From positions 1 through 64,000 of the forward strand of contig CAJCIO010000097.1 of the NCBI GenBank assembly GCA_903970465.1: 64,000 nucleotides of DNA. The letters are read 5' to 3'. Below, piece by piece: positions 54,482 to 63,568 of the stretch. A program made the translations under genes and the position numbers. This DNA is from Gammaproteobacteria bacterium. GTDB taxonomy: Bacteria > Pseudomonadota > Gammaproteobacteria > Pseudomonadales > Pseudomonadaceae. The notes beneath the pieces were generated by a model that was not told the DNA's origin, ran no database searches, and saw only the letters and a list, made by a program, of their open reading frames with translations. The first letter of the stretch is position 1. Each line of letters begins with the position of its first letter.

Positions 54482-57175
54482 ATGCCCCAGGTGGATCCGG
54501 AGTTGTTCGATCGCGGCCAGTTCCAGGCCGAACTCGCGCTCAAGTCGAGCCCGATCGCTGCGTTCAAGAAAGCCATCCGTCAGGCCCGCGACGTGCTCGA
54601 CGAGCGCTTTCGCAGTGGTCGCGACATTCGTCGCCTGATCGAAGACCGCGCCTGGTTCGTCGATAACATCCTGCAACAAGCCTGGCAGCAGTTCGACTGG
54701 AGCGAAGAGGCCGACATTGCCCTGCTCGCCGTCGGCGGCTACGGCCGTGGCGAACTGCACCCCTATTCCGACATCGACCTGCTTATCCTGCTCGACAGCG
54801 AGGATCAGGAAGTCTTTCGCGATTCCATCGAGCGCTTCCTCACTCTGCTCTGGGACATCGGCCTGGAAGTCGGCCAGAGCGTGCGCTCGGTCAACGAATG
54901 TGCCCAGGAGGCCCTGGCAGACCTCACCGTCATCACCAACCTGATGGAAAGCCGCACCATCGATGGCCCTGAAAGCCTGCGCAAACGCATGATCGAGGTC
55001 ACCAGCACCGCCCATATGTGGCCCAGCAAGGACTTCTTCCTGGCCAAGCGCACCGAGCAGAAGACCCGCCACCACAAGTACTTCGATACCGAATACAACC
55101 TGGAGCCGAATGTCAAAGGCTCCCCGGGTGGCCTGCGCGATATCCAGACCATCCTCTGGGTAGCCCGCCGCCAGTACGGCACGCTCAATCTGCACGCACT
55201 GGCCGGTGAAGGCTTTCTGGTCGAAAGCGAGAACAACCTGCTGGCCGCCTCCCAGGAGTTTCTCTGGAAGGTCCGCTACGCCCTGCACATGCTCGCCGGC
55301 CGCTCCGAAGACCGACTGCTGTTCGACTACCAGCGCCACATCGCCGAGCTGCTGGGTTTCAAGGACACCGATGCCAAGAAGGCCATCGAGCGTTTCATGC
55401 AGCAGTACTATCGGGTGGTGATGAGCATCGCCGAGCTCAGCGACCTGATCATCCAGCATTTCGAGGAAGTGATCCTTGCCGAAGACGATTGCTGCGCCGT
55501 ACAGCCGATAAACTCGCGCTTTCAACTGCACGATGGCTATATCGAGGCGACCCACGCCAACGTTTTCAAGCGCACGCCGTTCGCCATGCTCGAAATTTTC
55601 GTGCTGATGGCGCAAAACCCCGAGATCAAGGGGGTACGTGCCGACACGATCCGCCTCATTCGCGAACATCGCCACTTGATCGACGACAGCTTCCGCCACG
55701 ATATCCGCAATACCAGCCTGTTCATCGAGCTGTTCAAGTGCGAGATCGGCATCCATCGCAACTTGCGGCGGATGAACCGCTACGGGATTCTGGGCCGCTA
55801 TCTGCCAGAGTTCGGCCATATCATCGGGCAGATGCAGCACGACCTGTTCCACATCTATACGGTCGATGCGCACACGCTCAATCTCATCAAGCATCTGCGC
55901 AAGCTGCAGTACACCCAGGTGTCCGAGAAATTCCCGCTGGCCAGCAAGATCATGTGCAAGCTGCCCAAGCCAGAGCTGATCTATCTGGCCGGGCTGTATC
56001 ACGACATCGGCAAGGGCCGTAATGGCGATCACTCCGAGCTGGGCGCGGTGGATGCCGAGGCGTTCTGCCAGCGCCATCAATTGCCGGCGTGGGACAGCCG
56101 CCTGATCGTCTGGCTGGTGCAGAACCACCTGGTGATGTCGACCACCGCGCAGCGCAAGGATCTCTCCGATCCTCAGGTGATCCACGACTTTGCCCACCTG
56201 GTCGGCGACGATGTCCACCTCGACTATCTGTATGTGCTCACCGTGGCCGACATCAACGCCACCAACCCGAGCCTGTGGAATTCGTGGCGCGCCAGCTTGC
56301 TCCGCCAGCTGTATACCGAAACCAAGCGCGCCCTGCGCCGCGGCCTGGAAAACCCACTGGACCGCGAAGAGCAGATTCGCCAGACGCAAAGCGCCGCACT
56401 GGATATCCTCGTTCGCGCCGGCACCGATCCCGACGAAGTGGAGCAGCTCTGGTCACAATTGGGCGACGACTACTTTTTGCGCCACACCGCCGGCGATGTG
56501 GCCTGGCACAGCGATGCGATCCTGCAGCAACCAGCCCACGCCGAGCCGCTGGTGCTGATCAAGGAAACCACTCAACGCGAGTTCGAAGGCGGCACGCAGA
56601 TCTTCATCTATGCGCCCGATCAGCACGACTTCTTCGCCGTGACCGTGGCTGCCATGGACCAGCTCAACCTCAACATCCATGACGCGCGCATCATCACCTC
56701 AAGCAGCCAGTTCACCCTCGACACCTACATAGTGCTCGATACCGATGGCGGCTCGATCGGCGACAATCCAGAGCGTATCCAGCAGATTCGCGACGGCTTG
56801 ACCGGTGCCCTGCGCAACCCGGACGACTACCCGAACATCATCCAGCGCCGCGTGCCGCGCCAGCTCAAGCACTTCGCCTTCGAGCCGCAAGTGACCATCA
56901 GCAATGACGCCGGGCGCCCGGTAACGGTACTGGAACTCAGCGCGCCCGATCGCCCTGGCCTGCTGGCGCGCATCGGCAAAATCTTCCTCGAGTTCGACCT
57001 GTCGCTGCAGAACGCCAAGATCGCTACCTTGGGCGAGCGCGTGGAGGACGTGTTCTTTATTACCGACGCAAGCAACCAGCCGCTGTCCGACCCGCAGCTG
57101 TGCAGCCGCCTGCAGGAATCGATCGTCGACCATCTGAAAGTCAACGGCGTCGACCCTACGCGAACGAGCATTTAA
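54482..57175 (+). CDS. glnD: Bifunctional [protein-PII] uridylyltransferase/uridylyl-removing enzyme GlnD
   Basis: Nitrogen sensor that modifies PII according to glutamine level. It is 897 residues, close to P. aeruginosa GlnD. The nucleotidyltransferase motif is [19 protein letters not shown] near residue 83; an HD domain contains [18 protein letters not shown] near residue 505. Two ACT domains at the C-terminus ([20 protein letters not shown] and [20 protein letters not shown]) are expected to bind glutamine. It is 13 bp upstream of dapC. Confidence 0.97.
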   Translation: MPQVDPELFDRGQFQAELALKSSPIAAFKKAIRQARDVLDERFRSGRDIRRLIEDRAWFVDNILQQAWQQFDWSEEADIALLAVGGYGRGELHPYSDIDLLILLDSEDQEVFRDSIERFLTLLWDIGLEVGQSVRSVNECAQEALADLTVITNLMESRTIDGPESLRKRMIEVTSTAHMWPSKDFFLAKRTEQKTRHHKYFDTEYNLEPNVKGSPGGLRDIQTILWVARRQYGTLNLHALAGEGFLVESENNLLAASQEFLWKVRYALHMLAGRSEDRLLFDYQRHIAELLGFKDTDAKKAIERFMQQYYRVVMSIAELSDLIIQHFEEVILAEDDCCAVQPINSRFQLHDGYIEATHANVFKRTPFAMLEIFVLMAQNPEIKGVRADTIRLIREHRHLIDDSFRHDIRNTSLFIELFKCEIGIHRNLRRMNRYGILGRYLPEFGHIIGQMQHDLFHIYTVDAHTLNLIKHLRKLQYTQVSEKFPLASKIMCKLPKPELIYLAGLYHDIGKGRNGDHSELGAVDAEAFCQRHQLPAWDSRLIVWLVQNHLVMSTTAQRKDLSDPQVIHDFAHLVGDDVHLDYLYVLTVADINATNPSLWNSWRASLLRQLYTETKRALRRGLENPLDREEQIRQTQSAALDILVRAGTDPDEVEQLWSQLGDDYFLRHTAGDVAWHSDAILQQPAHAEPLVLIKETTQREFEGGTQIFIYAPDQHDFFAVTVAAMDQLNLNIHDARIITSSSQFTLDTYIVLDTDGGSIGDNPERIQQIRDGLTGALRNPDDYPNIIQRRVPRQLKHFAFEPQVTISNDAGRPVTVLELSAPDRPGLLARIGKIFLEFDLSLQNAKIATLGERVEDVFFITDASNQPLSDPQLCSRLQESIVDHLKVNGVDPTRTSI

Positions 57176-57188
57176 CGAGACCCGATCG

Positions 57189-58385
57189 ATGAACAACGCC
57201 CTGAACCAGTTGCAGCCTTACCCGTTCGAAAAACTGCGTGCCCTGCTCGGCGGCGTGCAACCGGCTGCGGACAAGCGCCCGATCGCCCTGTCGATCGGCG
57301 AACCCAAGCACGCGTCGCCAGCCTTCGTGGCCCAGGCGCTGACCGACAACCTCGACAAGATGTCGGTGTACCCGACCACCCTGGGCGTACCGGCCCTGCG
57401 CGAGGCCATTGGCCAATGGTGCGAGCGGCGCTTCAGCGTGCCGGCCGGCTGGATCGATCCGGCGCGGCACGTACTGCCGGTCAACGGTACTCGCGAAGCA
57501 TTGTTCGCGTTCACCCAGACCGTGGTGCAGCGCAGCGATGACGGCCTGGTGATCAGCCCCAACCCGTTCTATCAGATCTATGAAGGCGCGGCGCTGCTGG
57601 CCGGTGCCAAGCCGCACTACCTGCCCTGCCTGGACGACAATGGTTTCAACCCGGACTTCGACGCCGTGTCGGCCGAGACCTGGCAGCACTGCCAGATCCT
57701 GTTCCTGTGCTCCCCCGGCAACCCGACCGGCGCATTGATTCCGCTGGACAACCTGAAAAAATTGATCGCCCTGGCGGACCAGTACGACTTCGTGATTGCC
57801 GCCGACGAGTGCTACAGCGAACTCTACTTCGACGAGCAATCGCCGCCCCCGGGCCTGCTGACCGCCTGCGCAGAGCTGGGTCGCAGCGACTTCAAGCGCT
57901 GCGTGGTGTTTCACAGCCTGTCCAAGCGCTCCAACCTGCCAGGGCTGCGCTCGGGTTTCGTTGCCGGTGATGCCGAGATTCTCAAGGCCTTCCTGCTGTA
58001 CCGCACCTACCACGGTTGCGCGATGCCGGTACAAACCCAACTGGCCAGCGTCGCTGCCTGGAACGACGAAGCCCACGTGCGGGCCAACCGCGACCTGTAT
58101 CGCGAGAAGTTCGATGCGGTGCTCGACATCCTTGCCCCGGTCATGGATGTGCAACGCCCGGACGGCAGCTTCTACCTCTGGCCGAAAGTCGAGGGTGATG
58201 ACGCCGAATTCTGCCGCGCGCTGTTTGAAACCCAGCACGTGACCGTGGTCCCGGGCTCATACCTGAGCCGCGACGTCGACGGTCTCAACCCGGGTGCCGG
58301 TCGCGTGCGCCTGGCGTTGGTCGCACCGCTGGCAGAATGCGTCGAAGCGGCGCAGCGGATCCGCGCGTTCATCCAGAGCCGTTGA
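57189..58385 (+). CDS. dapC: N-succinyldiaminopimelate aminotransferase DapC
   Basis: PLP-dependent aminotransferase of the succinylase branch of lysine and meso-diaminopimelate synthesis. It is 398 residues, fold type I. Visible are VNGTREALFAFTQTV, FLCSPGNPTGALIPLDNLKK, AADECYSELYFDEQSPP, and the lysine site in VVFHSLSKRSNLPGLRSGFV. It follows glnD by 13 bp and is paired with dapD 2.4 kb downstream, in the same pathway. Confidence 0.96.
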   Translation: MNNALNQLQPYPFEKLRALLGGVQPAADKRPIALSIGEPKHASPAFVAQALTDNLDKMSVYPTTLGVPALREAIGQWCERRFSVPAGWIDPARHVLPVNGTREALFAFTQTVVQRSDDGLVISPNPFYQIYEGAALLAGAKPHYLPCLDDNGFNPDFDAVSAETWQHCQILFLCSPGNPTGALIPLDNLKKLIALADQYDFVIAADECYSELYFDEQSPPPGLLTACAELGRSDFKRCVVFHSLSKRSNLPGLRSGFVAGDAEILKAFLLYRTYHGCAMPVQTQLASVAAWNDEAHVRANRDLYREKFDAVLDILAPVMDVQRPDGSFYLWPKVEGDDAEFCRALFETQHVTVVPGSYLSRDVDGLNPGAGRVRLALVAPLAECVEAAQRIRAFIQSR

Positions 58386-58398
58386 TCGCTGCTACTGC

Positions 58399-58428
58399 TG
58401 TGGGACCGGGTTCTGCCCGGTCCCACAT
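58399..58428. terminator. Bidirectional REP-like hairpin between dapC and the antiporter gene
   Basis: TGTGGGACCGGG (58399-58410) and CCCGGTCCCACA (58417-58428), a perfect 12-bp stem with loop TTCTGC, between two convergent genes. It is a shortened REP-type palindrome without a U run, so termination would be weak; it may mainly stabilise the mRNA ends. Confidence 0.55.
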
Positions 58429-58442
58429 TGCTCGCGGTGCAG

Positions 58443-60080
58443 CTACTTGCCCACCCCCAGGTTGGCTTCGTTGATATCCAGCTCGGCCAGCAACTGACGC
58501 ACCACATCATCACCAATCTGCCGGTGCCGGCGCAGGTCATACAGCTTGCGCCGCTGGGCTCGCAGCGCTGCCAGGCGCAAGCGCCGCTCCAGTTGGTGCA
58601 TCTGCAAAGCCTGGGCCTGGGCTTCTTCCGAGTCGTTGATAATGTCCAGTTGATGGCGATATTCGGCCATCAACTGCGCCTTCATCTCCGTGGCCAGCGC
58701 CGCCTGCGCCGCATCACCGCCGCTATCCCCCAATTCCTCGGCTTCCAGCGCCTTGATCGCCTCTTGGGCAGTCTGCCGACGGGTTTCGCGAACCTCCGCG
58801 TGGAGCTTCTTGTCCGAGCCCTTGTCCATACCCCGCAACAAGAGAGGCAGCACGATGCAGGCAATGATCAGCGACAGCAGGATCACCCCCGCAGCGATGA
58901 ACAGCAGCAAATCGCGCTCGGGAAACGCCTTGTCACCCATCAACAGCGGCACCGACAAGGTACCCGCCAAGGTCACTGCACCGCGTACCCCGCCCACCGT
59001 CAACAGCCAGCAAGAGCGCGCCGTCGGTACTGCGGTGATCTGCCTGGAACCACGCCAGCGGCGCAGCAATACCGTAAGCCGCCAGACACCTTGCACCCAG
59101 ACGAACCGCAGCAGCACCAGCACGACAAAAATCGCCAGCACCTCGAGGCCGCGCGAACTCATGCTCGACCACACGTCTGTTTCGTGGCTGGCGACGGCTT
59201 TGACGATATCCGGCAACTGCAGGCCGAGAATAAGAAAAATCAGGCCATTGAACGAGAATTCCAGCAGCGACCAGACGCTGCGGTTCAGCAAACGTGTGGC
59301 CGTCTGCCGCGGCAACAGATCAAGCCAGCTTTGCATCATCCCGGCCGCCACCGCCGAGAGAATCCCCGAAGCACCCAGGCGCTCTGCCAGCACATAGGAT
59401 GCAAACGGCAGTACCAGCATGAACACCACGTGGGTGGCCGGATCGTCCCAGCCGCGGTTAATCATCCACACCCGCAGGCGCCCCACCAGCCAGCTCAGCG
59501 CCACCCCCAGTGCCAAGCCACCGACCGCCACCAGCACGAACGTCAGGCTCGCATCGGCGAGGGAAAAATAGCCAGTCATGGCCGCCGCCAGGGCGAACTT
59601 GAAGGTCACCAGGCCCGAGGCATCGTTCATCAAGGCTTCGCCCTGCAATATATGCATCAAGGGCGTGGGCAAACGGTCCTGGGCGATGGCCGATACCGCC
59701 ACGGCATCGGTCGGCGACAGCACCGCAGCCAAGGCAAACGCCACGGGCAGGGAAATCGACGGTATCAGCCAGTGGATGAAGTAACCGGCACCGATCACGG
59801 TGAACAGCACCAAGCCCACCGCCAGCGTCAGGATCGAACCGCGCAGGCGCCAAAGCTCGCGCTTGGGCATCCGCCAGCCATCGGAAAACAGCAACGGCGG
59901 CAGGAACAGAAACAGAAACAACTCCGGCTCCAACGCCACATGCAAGCCCAGCGTCGGCAATGCCAGCAACGCGCCGGCCGCAATCTGCAGAATCGGCAAG
60001 GGCAGCGGCACCAGCCTCGCGACCAGCTTGGAGAGGCTCACGAGCATGAGCAGAATGAGAACGGTATAGGCGGTTTGCAT
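58443..60080 (-). CDS. Na+/H+ antiporter (CPA1/NhaP family)
   Basis: Cation/proton antiporter of 545 residues that exchanges Na+ (or K+) for H+ across the inner membrane. About twelve membrane segments occupy residues 1-410, with the ion-binding motif ALAAVLSPTDAVAVSAIAQD, the GEALMNDASGLVTF segment carrying the conserved Asn-Asp, and TVGGVRGAVTLAGTLSVPLL. The last 130 residues are a charged helical cytosolic tail (ETRRQTAQEAIKALEAEELG and MHQLERRLRLAALRAQRRK). It is convergent with dapC and divergent from the ArsC-like gene. P. aeruginosa has a Na+/H+ antiporter gene at the same position. Confidence 0.92.
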   Translation of the reverse strand: MQTAYTVLILLMLVSLSKLVARLVPLPLPILQIAAGALLALPTLGLHVALEPELFLFLFLPPLLFSDGWRMPKRELWRLRGSILTLAVGLVLFTVIGAGYFIHWLIPSISLPVAFALAAVLSPTDAVAVSAIAQDRLPTPLMHILQGEALMNDASGLVTFKFALAAAMTGYFSLADASLTFVLVAVGGLALGVALSWLVGRLRVWMINRGWDDPATHVVFMLVLPFASYVLAERLGASGILSAVAAGMMQSWLDLLPRQTATRLLNRSVWSLLEFSFNGLIFLILGLQLPDIVKAVASHETDVWSSMSSRGLEVLAIFVVLVLLRFVWVQGVWRLTVLLRRWRGSRQITAVPTARSCWLLTVGGVRGAVTLAGTLSVPLLMGDKAFPERDLLLFIAAGVILLSLIIACIVLPLLLRGMDKGSDKKLHAEVRETRRQTAQEAIKALEAEELGDSGGDAAQAALATEMKAQLMAEYRHQLDIINDSEEAQAQALQMHQLERRLRLAALRAQRRKLYDLRRHRQIGDDVVRQLLAELDINEANLGVGK

Positions 60081-60371
60081 GGGGGCAGCGCGGTTCCTGT
60101 GCGGGCGGATTGATCAAGACGCCTCCAGGAAGAGAAGCGTCCGCTTGGAGGCTATGGTAACGGTTAATAACCAGGCAGCGCTGCTGCACCAAGGTCGCAC
60201 CATCAGATGAAGCGAACTTTCATCCAGCCCCAACGCCCGCCAGGCATAACCCTGTCACCTTTCCCCCAGACGCAGTCATGGCATCGAAACACGTGATGCC
60301 GCATAATTCGTCGATCAATATTGCGGAGAACAGGGGACGGGCGGCCATTGCCACCCGCCCGGCGACAATCC
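60081..60371. other. Antiporter-arsC intergenic region with leader hairpin
   Basis: This 291-bp gap separates the divergent antiporter and ArsC-like genes. It contains two hairpins: CCTCCA ... TGGAGG (near 60122-60152) and CGGGCGG (60338-60344) with CCGCCCG (60355-60361). The second ends 10 bp before the ArsC-like ATG, which has no Shine-Dalgarno sequence. I see no RNA gene. Confidence 0.5.
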
Positions 60372-60719
60372 ATGGCTTACACTCTCTATGGCATCAAAGC
60401 GTGCGACACCATGAAAAAGGCCCGTACCTGGCTTGACGATAAACCGGTCAAGTATGCCTTCCACGACTACAAGACCCAGGGTATCGATCGCGAGCACCTG
60501 ACCCAGTGGTGCAACGAGCACGGCTGGCAAGTGGTGCTCAACCGCGCGGGCACCACCTTTCGCAAGCTCGAGGACGCCCAGAAAGCCGACCTCGACCAGC
60601 CCAAGGCCATCGAACTGATGCTCGCCCAGCCCTCGATGATCAAGCGCCCCGTGCTCGATCTGGGCAACAAGACCCTGATTGGCTTCAAACCCGACATTTA
60701 TGCGGCGGCCGTCCAGTAA
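60372..60719 (+). CDS. ArsC/Spx-family thioredoxin-fold protein (YffB-like)
   Basis: A 115-residue protein of the ArsC/Spx family. The N-terminal motif LYGIKACDTMKKARTWLDD carries the single active-site Cys (residue 11), and the conserved RKLEDAQKAD and PSMIKRPVLDLGNKTLIGF regions are present. It resembles E. coli YffB, an ArsC-like protein without proven arsenate reduction. I start at the ATG at 60372; a longer form from 60321 would need a TTG start and read through the hairpin. It is 45 bp upstream of dapD; the same pairing occurs in other pseudomonads. Confidence 0.85.
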   Translation: MAYTLYGIKACDTMKKARTWLDDKPVKYAFHDYKTQGIDREHLTQWCNEHGWQVVLNRAGTTFRKLEDAQKADLDQPKAIELMLAQPSMIKRPVLDLGNKTLIGFKPDIYAAAVQ

Positions 60720-60764
60720 GTACTGGCACCCATGGCCCCCTTTCACTTGCAACGAGGTAATTGC

Positions 60765-61799
60765 ATGTCCACCACTCCATTCAGCCTGGCCTTCGGCGTC
60801 GGCACTCAAAACCGCAACGGCACCTGGCTGGAAGTGTTCTACGCACAGCCATTGCTGAACCCGCCCGGCGACCTGATCCAGGCCATCGCCCCGCTGCTGG
60901 ACTACGCCGGCGGCAACCAGGCCATCACCTTCACTACCGCTCAGGCCTCGCAGCTGGCTGAAGCGCTGAAGACCGTCGACGCGAGCCAATCGGCGCTGCT
61001 GACGCGTCTGGCTGAAAGCCACCGTCCGCTGGTCGCCACTATCCTGGCCGAAGACGTCGCCCTGACCTCCACCCCTGAGGCCTACCTCAAGCTGCACCTG
61101 CTGTCGCACCGTCTGGTCAAGCCGCACGGCGTGAGCCTGGCCGGTATCTTCCCGCTACTGCCGAACGTGGCATGGACCAGCGAAGGTGCCATCGACTTGG
61201 GCGAACTGGCCGAGCGTCAACTCGAAGCGCGCCTGAAGGGTGAACTGCTGGAAGTGTTCTCGGTGGACAAGTTCCCGAAAATGACCGACTACGTGGTCCC
61301 GGCCGGCGTGCGTATCGCCGACAGTGCCCGCGTACGCCTGGGCGCCTACATCGGCGAAGGCACCACCATCATGCACGAGGGCTTCGTCAACTTTAACGCG
61401 GGCACCGAAGGCCCGGGCATGATCGAAGGCCGCGTTTCGGCAGGCGTATTCGTCGGCAAGGGCTCCGATCTTGGCGGCGGTTGCTCGACCATGGGCACCT
61501 TGTCGGGCGGCGGCAACATCATCATCAAGGTCGGCGAAGGCTGCCTGATCGGCGCCAACGCTGGTATCGGTATCCCGCTGGGCGACCGCAACACCGTTGA
61601 GTCCGGCCTGTACGTGACCGCCGGCACCAAAGTGGCGCTGCTGGACGAAAACAACCAGTTGGTCAAAGTGGTCAAGGCCCGTGACCTGGCTGGCCAGACC
61701 GACCTGCTGTTCCGTCGCAACTCGGAAACCGGCGCTGTGGAATGCAAAACCCACAAGTCGGCCATCGAGCTGAACGAAGCGCTGCACGCTCACAACTAA
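60765..61799 (+). CDS. dapD: 2,3,4,5-tetrahydropyridine-2,6-dicarboxylate N-succinyltransferase DapD
   Basis: Succinylates tetrahydrodipicolinate, the step before DapC in lysine and diaminopimelate synthesis. It is 344 residues from MSTTPFSLAFGVGTQNRNGT with GAGGTAA upstream; in-frame upstream codons are rejected. The long N-terminal region and a left-handed hexapeptide-repeat helix (GAYIGEGTTIMHEGFVNFNA, GRVSAGVFVGKGSDLGGGCS) mark the Pseudomonas-type DapD. It is 51 bp upstream of csdA. Confidence 0.95.
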   Translation: MSTTPFSLAFGVGTQNRNGTWLEVFYAQPLLNPPGDLIQAIAPLLDYAGGNQAITFTTAQASQLAEALKTVDASQSALLTRLAESHRPLVATILAEDVALTSTPEAYLKLHLLSHRLVKPHGVSLAGIFPLLPNVAWTSEGAIDLGELAERQLEARLKGELLEVFSVDKFPKMTDYVVPAGVRIADSARVRLGAYIGEGTTIMHEGFVNFNAGTEGPGMIEGRVSAGVFVGKGSDLGGGCSTMGTLSGGGNIIIKVGEGCLIGANAGIGIPLGDRNTVESGLYVTAGTKVALLDENNQLVKVVKARDLAGQTDLLFRRNSETGAVECKTHKSAIELNEALHAHN

Positions 61800-61850
61800 G
61801 TGGCGTACGGGGTCGCCTGCAGGCGGCCCCGACTGCCAGAGCCCATACCC

Positions 61851-63056
61851 ATGTTCCAGCCCTCTCCCTGGCGCGCCGACTTTCCGGCCATCGCCGCCTT
61901 GCAACGCCAGCAGCAGACCTACCTGGACAGCGCTGCCACCACGCAAAAGCCCCAGGCCCTGCTCGACGCGATTGCTCACTATTACAGTCATGGCGCCGCC
62001 AACGTGCACCGTGCGCAACACTTGCCTGGCGCTATGGCGACCCAGGCGTTCGAAGGCAGTCGGGAAAAGATCGCCCAATGGCTGAATGCCCCAAGCCCCA
62101 GTCAGATCATCTTTACCCACGGCGCCACGTCGGCACTCAATCTGCTGGCCTATGGCCTGGAGAACGAATTTCGCCCTGGCGACGAAATCGCCATCAGCGC
62201 CCTGGAGCACCACGCCAACCTGTTGCCTTGGCAACAGTTGGCCCAACGCCGCGGGCTGAAGTTGGTGGTCTTGCCATTGACCGCCGCCGGAATGATCGAT
62301 CTCGACAGCGCTGCCGCCTTGATCGGCCCTCGCACCCGCCTGTTGGCTGTCAGCCAGTTGTCCAACGTGCTCGGCACCTGGCAACCGCTGGATTCGCTGC
62401 TGGCCATGGCTCGCGCTCAGGATGCGCTGACCGTGGTCGATGGCGCTCAGGGCGTGGTCCACGGCCGGCATGACGTGCAGCAACTCGACTGCGACTTCTA
62501 TGTGTTTTCCAGTCACAAGCTCTATGGCCCGGACGGCCTTGGCGCCCTGTATGGCAGTTGCCGCGGCCTGGGCCGACTGCAGCACTGGCAGTTCGGCGGC
62601 GAAATGGTGCATATCGCCGACTACCACGCAGCCAGCTTCCATCCGGCACCACTGGGTTTCGAAGCCGGCACTCCGCCGATCGCCAGCGTAATCGGCCTGA
62701 GCGCCAGCCTCGACTACCTCGGCACCCTGGATACCAAGGCCGTCCTGGCCCACGAAGCAGCCTTGCATCGCCAACTGCTACGCGGCCTGCACGACCGCGA
62801 AGGCGTGCGAGTACTGGGTGACCCGCAGGCGGCGCTAGCCAGTTTTACCGTGAACGGCGTGCACAACGCCGACCTCGCCCATTTGCTGACCGACCAGGGC
62901 ATCGCCGTGCGCGCCGGCCATCACTGCGCGATGCCGCTGCTCAAGCACTTGGGTTTGCAAGGTGCGATCAGGGTATCGCTGGCCCTGTACAACGACAGCG
63001 ATGACCTGCAGCGCTTTTTCGAGGCAATGGACAAGGCCCTGGAAGTGCTTCGATGA
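61851..63056 (+). CDS. csdA: Cysteine desulfurase CsdA (SufS-type)
   Basis: PLP enzyme that releases sulfur from L-cysteine as a protein persulfide for iron-sulfur clusters and other sulfur uses. It is 401 residues from MFQPSPWRADFPAIAALQRQ. The PLP-lysine site is FSSHKLYGPDGLGALYG near residue 226, and the sulfur-accepting Cys is in RAGHHCAMPLLKHLG near residue 360. SufS-type cysteine desulfurases have this short group II loop. It overlaps csdE by 4 bp. Confidence 0.93.
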   Translation: MFQPSPWRADFPAIAALQRQQQTYLDSAATTQKPQALLDAIAHYYSHGAANVHRAQHLPGAMATQAFEGSREKIAQWLNAPSPSQIIFTHGATSALNLLAYGLENEFRPGDEIAISALEHHANLLPWQQLAQRRGLKLVVLPLTAAGMIDLDSAAALIGPRTRLLAVSQLSNVLGTWQPLDSLLAMARAQDALTVVDGAQGVVHGRHDVQQLDCDFYVFSSHKLYGPDGLGALYGSCRGLGRLQHWQFGGEMVHIADYHAASFHPAPLGFEAGTPPIASVIGLSASLDYLGTLDTKAVLAHEAALHRQLLRGLHDREGVRVLGDPQAALASFTVNGVHNADLAHLLTDQGIAVRAGHHCAMPLLKHLGLQGAIRVSLALYNDSDDLQRFFEAMDKALEVLR

Positions 63057-63466
63057 CCTTGCCGCACGTCGCCGCCCAGGCACTGCAAGCGTTCCAGCAG
63101 GCCGCCGGCTGGGAGCAACGGGCGCGTTTGCTGATGCAATGGGGCGAGCGCCTGGCCCCCATGAGCGACGCTGAGAAGCGTGACGAACACCGCGTGCAGG
63201 GTTGCGAAAGCCAGGTCTGGTTGAGCGCCGAACACGCTGACGGATCCTGGCAGTTCAGGGCCTACAGCGATGCGCGCCTGATTCGTGGGCTGCTGGCACT
63301 GCTGCTGGTACGGGTCGAGGGCCTGAGCGCCGCCGAGGTCGAAGCCCTCGACCTGCCGGGCTGGTTCACCGAGCTGGGCCTGGCCCGACAGCTGTCGCCT
63401 TCGCGCAGCAATGGCATGAATGCGGTGCTCAAGCGGATGCGGGAGTATCTGGCAGACATTCGCTAG
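63053..63466 (+). CDS. csdE: Sulfur acceptor protein CsdE (SufE-like)
   Basis: Receives sulfane sulfur from CsdA and passes it on. It is 137 residues, with the acceptor Cys51 in HRVQGCESQVWL and the C-terminal GLARQLSPSRSNGMNAVLKR typical of SufE/CsdE. Its ATG overlaps the csdA stop by 4 bp, giving a translationally coupled pair. Its stop is followed by the REP array. Confidence 0.94.
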   Translation: MTLPHVAAQALQAFQQAAGWEQRARLLMQWGERLAPMSDAEKRDEHRVQGCESQVWLSAEHADGSWQFRAYSDARLIRGLLALLLVRVEGLSAAEVEALDLPGWFTELGLARQLSPSRSNGMNAVLKRMREYLADIR

Positions 63467-63568
63467 GCGCTCCGACCTCTTCACCGCCGAACGCGCAACA
63501 TTGCTCCCATGGGGACCGGTCTTGAGCCGTACTTATGTGGGAGATTCTATAGTTTTGGGCAGTCAGTG

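Noticed and set aside
58397..58430. Standard Rho-independent terminator for dapC
   Set aside because: The stem is perfect but has no U run on either strand, so I list it only as a REP-like hairpin with a possible terminator role.
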